64,000 bases of DNA from Mesorhizobium sp. (GTDB lineage Bacteria; Pseudomonadota; Alphaproteobacteria; Rhizobiales; Rhizobiaceae): positions 95,379-159,378 of the forward strand of contig SUGL01000013.1 of assembly GCA_004963905.1 (NCBI GenBank), in the 5' to 3' direction. The translations under genes were made by a program, and so were the position numbers. Below the pieces are notes generated by a model. It was not told the DNA's origin. It made no database searches and saw nothing but the letters and a program-made list of their open reading frames with translations. The first letter of the stretch is position 1. Every line of letters starts with the position of its first letter. Shown in pieces: positions 19,451 to 25,763 of this stretch.

Positions 19451-19537
19451 TTCTCAGGCTTGACAGCTAGCGAAAGCCTGCTCGCGGCATTCGACTGACA
19501 TAGGCCCTTAATGGGCGCCATGATGCCGCGCTTCAAT

Positions 19538-20014
19538 TCATTGGTGCGGGGCACCTTCAATGTCGTGCATCCTTGCGAATCGACGTATGTGAAAGAAGGT
19601 GTCCGGTCCAGAAAGGGCTTCTTTCATTGTGGTAACGGCAAAGTCATTCTTGTGTATATCGCGGATGACCTCTTTGAGATATAAGCCGTACACATCGCGA
19701 GTGACGCCGTGAAGAGCGCCCTTATTGTAAAAATGGCAAGCGCTTTCAATCAAATTCAGAATCTCGGCAAACTCATATCTCTTCCAATCATCATCGCTTG
19801 TCTGGCGGAACCTGCGCCATGCAGTAGAGAACCTGTCAGATAGCGATAAGAAACTGGCGAAGTCTTGAGCCTTTGATTGGAGACGTAAGCTCCTTGCGGT
19901 CCAGAGCAACGTCAAGATACCGACTAGCAGAAGGCAAGCATTGACCCAATCGCCGGGGGTCATTCCCGCTAGGAACCAGCCCAGCCAAGAGTCCTTCGCG
20001 ACGGCCTCCGACAT
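19538..20014 (-). CDS. Hypothetical single-pass membrane protein
   Basis: 158 residues from the ATG at 20014. Residues about 20-45 (WVNACLLLVGILTLLWTARS) form one transmembrane helix. The remainder (FASFLSLSDRFSTAWRRFR onward) is a helical soluble domain, giving a short N-terminus, one helix and a cytosolic C-terminal domain. I do not recognise the family. Similar one-helix proteins with DUF4760-like C-terminal halves occur in bacterial accessory islands, but that assignment is only a guess. It follows the Gly/Ser-rich gene by 13 bp and is likely co-transcribed. Base composition is less GC-rich than the flanking gln genes. Confidence 0.55.
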   Translation of the reverse strand: MSEAVAKDSWLGWFLAGMTPGDWVNACLLLVGILTLLWTARSLRLQSKAQDFASFLSLSDRFSTAWRRFRQTSDDDWKRYEFAEILNLIESACHFYNKGALHGVTRDVYGLYLKEVIRDIHKNDFAVTTMKEALSGPDTFFHIRRFARMHDIEGAPHQ

Positions 20015-20027
20015 GGCGAGCTGCGGC

Positions 20028-20267
20028 CTACTTCTTACCGCTGCCAGAGCTCCCGCTTCCGCCCGAACTGCCGCCAGAGTTTCCGCCATTGGAGCCGCCG
20101 CCAGTATTACCGGTAGACGCAGTCGGGTTGGGACCGAGAGTTCCCGTATGATGGGCAGTCGTCATCGAATTGATGCTTATCTGCGTTTCACTTACAACGG
20201 TGACGTGAGTGTCGCCAAGGCCTGGCCGAGAGACAGTTGGCCTACTTCCTGCATTCTCTTTAGACAT
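20028..20267 (-). CDS. Small Gly/Ser-rich hypothetical protein
   Basis: 79 residues from the ATG at 20267, with GGAG about 8 nt upstream; an in-frame alternative start at 20333 lacks such a site. The N-terminal 50 residues are ordinary (VSRPGLGDTHVTVVSETQ), and the last 28 are almost all Gly, Ser and Asn, ending in a GSGKK tail. It has no cysteine and no clear signal peptide, so a classical bacteriocin is not supported. It precedes the membrane protein gene by 13 bp on the same strand, and the two are probably one transcript within the accessory block. Confidence 0.5.
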   Translation of the reverse strand: MSKENAGSRPTVSRPGLGDTHVTVVSETQISINSMTTAHHTGTLGPNPTASTGNTGGGSNGGNSGGSSGGSGSSGSGKK

Positions 20268-20446
20268 CCGATCATCTCCGGAATCATCACTGCCATTTTG
20301 AGTGCGCTCGGAATATAGGCGAGCGCAACCCATCTAGCCAGCGCATCGCACAGAACAGCCTAAAGCTTTGCCGAATAGAGCATGCGTAGAGGTGCCACCT
20401 TCTTATATTTGCGTCTGAGTAGACTCAAACTCGATTGGGTACGAAA

Positions 20447-22366
20447 ATGGACGACCACGGAGAGGCACGGAAATCATATGGCTCTGATCGCGCGCAACTT
20501 GTCTACGGGCGGCGTGACGATGACACCTTGGCCCATATTTCCGAAGTTCAGCGCGGTCTGGCTTGCGGTTGCAAATGTCCGGCGTGCGGCGGCCGTCTAA
20601 TTGCGCGATTGAAGGATGATCATGTGGTGCCGCACTTCGCTCACAATGACGGCGAAGCTTGCGGTGGTGGTCCTGAAACGGTCCTGCACCTGCTTGCCAA
20701 GGAAGCGTTTCGCACCAATCCGAAGATGCACCTGCCGGAGCGGCTTGGCCTCGATAAGGGGAAGGTCGTGATGAAGCCGGGGCAGGAAGTCGAGACGGAA
20801 CTCCTGCGGCTTGAATATTCCGACCCGAAGAAGATCATTCCGGACCTCTATCTTAGGGCTCTCAGCTATGACCTCTTCGTGGAGGTCGCGGTTACGCATG
20901 CCAGCGACGACACCAAGATTCAGCGGCTCCGCGAGCACGGAACGATGGCCGTCGAAATTGACCTTTCAAAGCTGCCGCGAGACGCGACACGCGAGCAAAT
21001 CGCAGATGCTGTCCAGCAATCTGCGCCGCGCCGCTGGCTGTATCACCCAGGTATCGAGGCGGCGAAGGCGAAGAGCCGCGCCGACGAAGAGAAATGGCAC
21101 GCGGCACAAGCGAAGCGGTACGCCGATTATCAAGCAAAGCACCATCGACGGGTTGAAGAATTGGCGCGCGCCTATGCGGAAGCGCTGACACAACTGGCCG
21201 GTAAGAATGCCACCGTTCCCCGTTACGCTGAACTTCAAGCTATCGGGCTCGCTGAACATGTTGGTATCAAAGTCGCAGGTTACGGCTGCTTTACGGTGCC
21301 GCCCGCAGACTGGCAGGCCGTCATCATGGTGGAGGTCTTTCACGACAAGTGTTTAGGAGGCGGCATTTGCAAGGCTGTCCCGATCGCCAAGCACCTGGAA
21401 AAGCGCCGTCTGATACGGCCACAGTTCCAGCGTGTTTCACGCGAGATCGCACAGGATGTTGCGGTGGCCGAATCGCGTTTTGCGCCGGCATGGAAGGCAA
21501 TCGACAGCTATTTGCAGCATCTGCTCGGCAAGGCTGTGCTGGTTGAGCAAGGCTACGGCGTGATTCTGGAGAAGGCCCTTTCAGACAAGTGGACTGCCCA
21601 CACGCTGGCAAAGACACGTAGAACAGCAGTCATGCATGCTGCCGTGCAGGCAGTGGATTGGATACTTGATCAACTCCCCGAGAAGGAGCGAGGGAACATG
21701 ACCGGCGAATCGTGGCTGAACTCCATACACACGGAGTCGGGCATGACATACCGTGCTGCGATTCAGTCGGAGATCGAAGCAGCGACGATCACTGCTGAGA
21801 TTAGCGCCCTTGTCGCGATGTTTGAAAATGGTGGCCGGCTTGCATACGCGACCCTAGGACTGCCTGTTGAAGGCGCAATCGAGCGCCACAGGGTGCAGTT
21901 AGGAAAACAGGTCGAAAAGGTCCGTGAGAAGCAGATTCAGGAAGCGAACCGGCTTCGACAGTCACGGCGGGATCGGCTTTGCATTGACGCTGAAACGGAA
22001 CTGAGCGGTCCCGGTCTCGGGGCATTTCTGAACACGAAGCGCGACGATCTGAGTGGAATGACGCCGTTGGAAGCGGCAGAGGACAGCGAGTCGGGACTGG
22101 CCCGAGCGCGCAGTATGCTATCCGATTTGGTGCGGCAGCGGGCAAGCGTAGCTGACGCCGATGCCGAGCGAAAACGGTATCAGCAGATGATAACCGCCGA
22201 CGCAATGCGGTCTTTGCCGCCTGAACACATCGATGCCTTCCTGAACGGCCGGGATGACGATCTAGGACGGACGACGCCACTCCTGTTCGCAAGGGACGAA
22301 GACACATATCGCAAGGCACTTAAAAAATTATCGGAATGGCAGCGTGAGTTTGGTGGCCCAGTATGA
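20447..22366 (+). CDS. CoiA-like nuclease with two C-terminal MbcA/ParS-like motifs
   Basis: 639 residues from the ATG at 20447; a TTG at 20435 is the alternative. The N-terminal zinc-ribbon CGCKCPACGG (near residues 37-46) is followed by HFAHNDGEACGGGPET, both typical of CoiA. A PD-(D/E)xK-like core follows, with Pro132-Asp133, Glu146 in VEVAVTH and Lys157. The middle is a long Ala/Lys/Glu-rich helical region. Two similar segments near 524-560 (FLNTKRDDLSGMTPLEAA) and 596-632 (FLNGRDDDLGRTTPLLFA) resemble the C-terminal domain of MbcA/ParS/Xre proteins. CoiA proteins are known in DNA uptake, but this context suggests defence. It overlaps the HNH gene by ATGA, so the two are translationally coupled. 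Nuclease activity is inferred. Confidence 0.7.
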   Translation: MDDHGEARKSYGSDRAQLVYGRRDDDTLAHISEVQRGLACGCKCPACGGRLIARLKDDHVVPHFAHNDGEACGGGPETVLHLLAKEAFRTNPKMHLPERLGLDKGKVVMKPGQEVETELLRLEYSDPKKIIPDLYLRALSYDLFVEVAVTHASDDTKIQRLREHGTMAVEIDLSKLPRDATREQIADAVQQSAPRRWLYHPGIEAAKAKSRADEEKWHAAQAKRYADYQAKHHRRVEELARAYAEALTQLAGKNATVPRYAELQAIGLAEHVGIKVAGYGCFTVPPADWQAVIMVEVFHDKCLGGGICKAVPIAKHLEKRRLIRPQFQRVSREIAQDVAVAESRFAPAWKAIDSYLQHLLGKAVLVEQGYGVILEKALSDKWTAHTLAKTRRTAVMHAAVQAVDWILDQLPEKERGNMTGESWLNSIHTESGMTYRAAIQSEIEAATITAEISALVAMFENGGRLAYATLGLPVEGAIERHRVQLGKQVEKVREKQIQEANRLRQSRRDRLCIDAETELSGPGLGAFLNTKRDDLSGMTPLEAAEDSESGLARARSMLSDLVRQRASVADADAERKRYQQMITADAMRSLPPEHIDAFLNGRDDDLGRTTPLLFARDEDTYRKALKKLSEWQREFGGPV

Positions 22367-23028
22367 AGCGGCGAATACGTTGGGATAATTGCGGCCTATG
22401 CGGTGAACTTCGGATCACGACTCGCGAGCATGTTGTGCCGCGCTCCCTCTATCCGGCATCGAAGTCGAACAGCAGATTCCAGCGCATCACGATCGCAGCA
22501 TGTGCCACATGCAACAATGGCACGGCCGACGACGACGCGCATTTCCGAAACGTCGTCCTTGTGGCCGGCGAGGCAATCGATGCCGTCAAAGAGTTATGGT
22601 CCGGTCCGGTGCGTCGGGGCTTCGCTCAGGTAGACGGGCATCGCCGCGCTCGCGACATCTTCGATCTTATGCGACCCGCACCGGACGTTGGACCGAACCG
22701 ATATCGCATTTTCCCGGCCGAAGACCCGCGTATTCTCCAAACCGTGCGCAAGATCATTCGCGGCCTGTCGCGGCACCACGGACTCGCCTACCCGCTCAGT
22801 GACGGTCAGGTGTTTGCTGACGTAATGCGGCAAACGATACCGGAGGAAATTCTTGCCGCTATGGAACACAACGCTGCGGAACCCGATGTCCTTGAATACG
22901 GATATCTAAGCCTAGACGAGCCCCACGGCCTTTCGTCAGCGTGGTTTCTCCGGTTCTTTCAGCGGACAACCTTCATCGGCTTTGTGTTTGCCAGCGAAGC
23001 AGCCCGACAGCAGCACATGGGACACTAG
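22363..23028 (+). CDS. HNH-type endonuclease-like protein
   Basis: 221 residues. The N-terminal 55 residues hold a treble-clef HNH core: Cys10-x2-Cys13, then REHVVPRSLYP with Glu22-His23, then Cys47-x2-Cys50-Asn51-Asn52 (AACATCNN). The spacing and the EHVVP(K/R)S motif are characteristic of HNH endonucleases. The remaining 165 residues have no recognised domain and may give specificity. The start codon overlaps the CoiA-like stop in ATGA, so both proteins are probably made together. Its GC content is lower than the flanking gln genes. The fold call is good and the cleavage activity is inferred. Confidence 0.75.
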   Translation: MKRRIRWDNCGLCGELRITTREHVVPRSLYPASKSNSRFQRITIAACATCNNGTADDDAHFRNVVLVAGEAIDAVKELWSGPVRRGFAQVDGHRRARDIFDLMRPAPDVGPNRYRIFPAEDPRILQTVRKIIRGLSRHHGLAYPLSDGQVFADVMRQTIPEEILAAMEHNAAEPDVLEYGYLSLDEPHGLSSAWFLRFFQRTTFIGFVFASEAARQQHMGH

Positions 23029-23059
23029 GACCAGACAGGCATTTGGGGAGGATCACTAC

Positions 23060-23128
23060 ATGACAATTGAGTTGGACCACGAGAACGCGAGAAAAATCCT
23101 TCGCTCCGACAGCGCGCAACTCGTCTAA
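23060..23128 (+). pseudogene. 22-codon ORF, probable remnant of a second CoiA-like gene
   Basis: A short frame with a strong GGGGAGGA ribosome site 7-8 nt before its ATG. Its peptide MTIELDHENARKILRSDSAQ...LV aligns with the N-terminus of the CoiA-like protein (D-H-x2-A-R-K-x3-S-D-x-A-Q-L-V, about 11 of 17 identical). The nucleotide sequence is also similar through GCGCGCAACTCGTC, then TAA replaces TAC, and similarity stops. I read it as a truncated duplicate or recombination scar. A functional leader peptide for the next gene, 24 bp downstream, is the alternative. Confidence 0.5.
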
Positions 23129-23152
23129 CCTTTTCGCCCGACGAGGAGCCCT

Positions 23153-23845
23153 ATGACAGCACCCATCGAAAGCTCGCCGATGGAAAGCAACGCCGAAGAG
23201 GACTACGCGGAGGATCGCGAATACGTCGTCGTGCCCGAAGAGGCGATTCAGTTCCTGCCTCCCGAATGGCGCGATGCGTTCCAGTCGAAGGTGGAAGATA
23301 GCCGAGCTATTTTGGAAGCCGTCGATAGCGACATCAAGAATCTAATTCGACTTGTCGGTGCCTTTCAGGGGATGGCGAGTCTTAGCTACATTCACCATCG
23401 CCTCTCGAAGGCAGATTTCAACTCGACCACTGAGGCGATATTGGAGCACGACATGCTCACGTCCGCTTTTGTGATCGCCTATGTTCGGCTGATTGATGGC
23501 GGCATCGGAAGTGGTGTTTCCCGGAAAACTCTTCCACCTCACCTTCGCAAAGCGCATGACGAAATCATCGAACTGCGAAATAAGCGATTCGCCCACAACG
23601 CCGGGCACCGGTCGGTCGATGGAAAGCTCGACATCCTTTTCGGCGACGGCCGTTTTGACGTGAGCGTGACCATGCAGGTGGGCTACTACGTCCGGGGCGC
23701 CAACGAATGGGGAGAGTTGGTGACTTTTCTCAATGGGTTGATGTTCGATCGGCTGACCAAGCTGCTTGAACGGCTAAAGGACAAAACCGGATGCGAATGG
23801 ACATTCCCGAGCGGGCCACCACCGGCTTGGAGCGATTCCCGATAG
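23153..23845 (+). CDS. Hypothetical protein with HEPN-like RNx4H motif
   Basis: 230 residues from the ATG at 23153, with GAGGAG 5-6 nt upstream. The first 25 residues are acidic, and the rest is predicted mostly helical. The segment ELRNKRFAHNAGH places Arg142 six residues before His148 after a helix, the pattern of HEPN ribonuclease or nucleotide-binding domains common in toxin-antitoxin and abortive-infection systems. The rest of the protein has no recognised family. It follows the CoiA-like/HNH pair on the same strand and may be part of the same functional unit. The HEPN reading rests on one short motif. Confidence 0.5.
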   Translation: MTAPIESSPMESNAEEDYAEDREYVVVPEEAIQFLPPEWRDAFQSKVEDSRAILEAVDSDIKNLIRLVGAFQGMASLSYIHHRLSKADFNSTTEAILEHDMLTSAFVIAYVRLIDGGIGSGVSRKTLPPHLRKAHDEIIELRNKRFAHNAGHRSVDGKLDILFGDGRFDVSVTMQVGYYVRGANEWGELVTFLNGLMFDRLTKLLERLKDKTGCEWTFPSGPPPAWSDSR

Positions 23846-23905
23846 CGACGATGGAAAACACTCTCATTGGATAAGTTGTTTGCCTTCTGCCACCGATCGA
23901 CAAAT

Positions 23906-23921
23906 AGTATTCAGTCTAAGC
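23906..23921 (+). repeat. Direct repeat, copy 2 of the glnA 3' end; candidate att site
   Basis: AGTATTCAGTCTAAGC repeats ACTATTCGGTCTAAGC (19393-19408) with two mismatches. It lies 20 nt before a strong terminator that could have been the original glnA terminator before the block was inserted. Confidence 0.45.
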
Positions 23922-23940
23922 CTCTGGCCCGATTGCATTT

Positions 23941-23977
23941 AAGCCCTTGGAAGGCATTCCTCTTCCGAGGGCTTTTT
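23941..23977 (+). terminator. Strong rho-independent terminator
   Basis: AAGCCCTTGGAAG (23941-23953) pairs with CTTCCGAGGGCTT (23962-23974) with one G-U pair, followed by TTTTT. It ends the accessory block or, if the block is inserted, was the original glnA terminator. Confidence 0.88.
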
Positions 23978-24057
23978 GTTGCGGACGTCACCGCCGCAGC
24001 GCATCGGTCAAGCTGGCGGCAAGAATCGGCGCGAATCGGCCCTGCAACAGACAGAAA

Positions 24058-24086
24058 AAAGCCCCGGCGTTTTCCGCCGGGGCTTT
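24058..24086. terminator. Bidirectional terminator between the accessory block and glnII
   Basis: AAAGCCCCGGCG (24058-24069)/CGCCGGGGCTTT (24075-24086) is a perfect 12-bp stem with loop TTTTC. A-tracts on the left and T bases on the right serve both strands; it ends glnII on the minus strand. Confidence 0.88.
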
Positions 24087-24129
24087 CTTGCTTGAGACAG
24101 CGCGCGGGCTTTCACCCGCGCCGGAGAAA

Positions 24130-25170
24130 TCAGGCCGCCGCCGAAACCTTGGCGTCGGTCGGGACCTGCGAGATCGTCTTCAGGACCTGCGAGGCGATCT
24201 GGTAGGGGTCGCCCTGCGAGTTCGGGCGGCGATCTTCCAGATAACCCTTGTAGTCGTTCTTGACGAAGGAGTGCGGCACGCGGATCGAAGCGCCGCGGTC
24301 GGCGACGCCGTAGGAGAACTTGTTCCACGGCGCAGTCTCGTGCTTGCCGGTCAGGCGCTTGTCGTTGTCCGGGCCGTAGACGGCGATGTGGTCCATCAGG
24401 TTCTTGTCGAACTGCGCCATCAGCGCCTCGAAATAAGCCTTGCCGCCCACCTCGCGCATGTAGGCGGTCGAGAAGTTGCAGTGCATGCCCGAACCGTTCC
24501 AGTCGGTGTCGCCGAGCGGCTTGCAGTGGAATTCGATGTCGATGCCGTATTTCTCGGTCAGGCGCTGCAGCAGGTAGCGCGCCATCCACATCTGGTCAGC
24601 GGCCTTCTTGGAGCCCTTGCCGAAGATCTGGAACTCCCACTGGCCCTTGGCCACTTCGGCGTTGATGCCTTCGTGATTGATGCCGGCGGCCAGGCACTGG
24701 TCGAGATGCTCCTCGACGATCTGGCGCGCGACCGAGCCGACGTTCTTGTAGCCGACACCGGTATAGTAAGGACCCTGCGGAGCCGGATAGCCAGTCTCGG
24801 GGAAGCCGAGCGGACGGCCATCCTTGTAGAAGAAGTATTCCTGTTCGAAGCCGAACCAGGCGCCCTCGTCATCCAGGATGGTGGCGCGCTTGTTGGAGAC
24901 ATGCGGCGTCACGCCATCCGGCATCATCACTTCGCAAAGCACTAGCACGCCGTTGGTGCGGGCCGGATCCGGGTACACGGCAACGGGCTTCAGCACGCAG
25001 TCGGAGCTGTGGCCCTCGGCCTGGTTCGTGGAGGAGCCGTCGAAGCCCCACAGCGGCAGCTGCTCGAGCGTCGGGAACTCGGCAAATTCCTTGATCTGGG
25101 TCTTGCCGCGCAGGCTAGGGGTCGGGACGTATCCGTCGAGCCAGATGTACTCGAGCTTGTATTTGGTCAT
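24130..25170 (-). CDS. glnII: Glutamine synthetase type II
   Basis: 346 residues from the ATG at 25170 (MTKYKLEYIWLDGYVPTPSL); the frame extends upstream without conservation. GSII is the eukaryotic-like octameric enzyme found in rhizobia, not adenylylated, and used under nitrogen limitation. Signatures are WGFDGSSTNQAEGHSSDC (about residues 42-59), WEFQIFG near residue 175, and the NGSGMHCNFST ATP loop near residue 228. The promoter at 25253-25268 (minus) and the NtrC-like palindrome at 25365 indicate RpoN/NtrC control. A gstI-like gene is divergent from it. Confidence 0.97.
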   Translation of the reverse strand: MTKYKLEYIWLDGYVPTPSLRGKTQIKEFAEFPTLEQLPLWGFDGSSTNQAEGHSSDCVLKPVAVYPDPARTNGVLVLCEVMMPDGVTPHVSNKRATILDDEGAWFGFEQEYFFYKDGRPLGFPETGYPAPQGPYYTGVGYKNVGSVARQIVEEHLDQCLAAGINHEGINAEVAKGQWEFQIFGKGSKKAADQMWMARYLLQRLTEKYGIDIEFHCKPLGDTDWNGSGMHCNFSTAYMREVGGKAYFEALMAQFDKNLMDHIAVYGPDNDKRLTGKHETAPWNKFSYGVADRGASIRVPHSFVKNDYKGYLEDRRPNSQGDPYQIASQVLKTISQVPTDAKVSAAA

Positions 25171-25252
25171 TCTAGAGCCTCTCGTTGCTTGGACGCCGCG
25201 CATGGCGGTATCGATGCATGGCCGGACCGAGCCGGCCTGCCGATCGTTAAAA

Positions 25253-25268
25253 AGCAATTCGTGTGCCA
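25253..25268 (-). promoter_or_regulatory. Sigma-54 promoter of glnII
   Basis: Read on the minus strand, TGGCACACGAATTGCT matches the RpoN -24/-12 consensus (TGGCACNNNNNTTGCW) in every conserved position. It lies 83-98 bp upstream of the glnII start. Confidence 0.88.
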
Positions 25269-25316
25269 CTCTCCCCGTCCGGGGTGCGGCAAAATGGTCG
25301 TGGCAAAGCGTTGATT

Positions 25317-25336
25317 TTGCTGAGCCGCCTCAGCAA
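25317..25336. promoter_or_regulatory. Inverted repeat in the glnII-gstI spacer
   Basis: TTGCTGAG-CCGC-CTCAGCAA is a perfect 8-bp inverted repeat lying about 50 bp upstream of the glnII sigma-54 element. It may be a regulator site or a leader hairpin of a minus-strand transcript; no factor can be named. Confidence 0.4.
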
Positions 25337-25364
25337 TGCGCGGCAATCGTTCATCTGCAAAATC

Positions 25365-25381
25365 TGCATAAATCTTATGCA
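25365..25381. promoter_or_regulatory. Putative NtrC-binding palindrome
   Basis: TGCATAAATCTTATGCA is a 17-bp dyad fitting the NtrC form TGCAY-N7-RTGCA. Its position about 100 bp upstream of the glnII promoter and 100 bp before the divergent gstI-like gene suits activation of the first and repression of the second. Confidence 0.6.
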
Positions 25382-25482
25382 AGTACTGATCTTTTTGTGT
25401 GCATATTGCCTAAATGAATCGCAGGACCTATTTTGAGAAAGGATTGAATCGACTGGCTCCCGAAAAAGAAAGGCGGCCATCA

Positions 25483-25677
25483 ATGGAAGTCACCACGTCC
25501 CGTCCGTCGGCAAAGATTCTGATGTTCCCGCTTGCAGGCCGGACATCTGCCTCAAATTTGGGCGCAAAGGCCAAATTCGCGGCAGAGATTGCCTCGCTGC
25601 GCAATACGCACGCCGATTTCGACGGCTGGTACCACGAGGCGGCGATCGAGGAAGAGAACCAGCAGCGCAAGAGCTGA
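25483..25677 (+). CDS. gstI: DUF2735 protein, probable glutamine synthetase translation inhibitor
   Basis: 64 residues from the ATG at 25483; an upstream ATG at 25414 would add 23 residues with no conservation. The DUF2735 signature is complete: PSAKILMFPLAGR near the start and DGWYHEAAIEEENQQ near the end. In Rhizobium leguminosarum a similarly small gene, gstI, divergent from glnII, inhibits glnII translation and is repressed by NtrC. The same size and divergent position here support the assignment; activity is inferred. It stands alone and is convergent with the secretion adaptor gene. Confidence 0.75.
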   Translation: MEVTTSRPSAKILMFPLAGRTSASNLGAKAKFAAEIASLRNTHADFDGWYHEAAIEEENQQRKS

Positions 25678-25763
25678 CCGCTCCTTTCCGGTCCAACTAC
25701 GCACGTCTCATGACGGCGTCGATCGGTATCGTTTCCTCGAAAATTGGTCCCCTCGTCTAAATC

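Noticed and set aside
20028-20267. Gly/Ser-rich protein as a bacteriocin precursor
   Set aside because: No double-Gly leader, no cysteine and no adjacent peptidase or modification gene.
19400-24000. Integrase, transposase or recombinase gene in the accessory block
   Set aside because: None of the open frames in the block shows tyrosine or serine recombinase or DDE motifs, so mobility can only be inferred from the flanking repeats.
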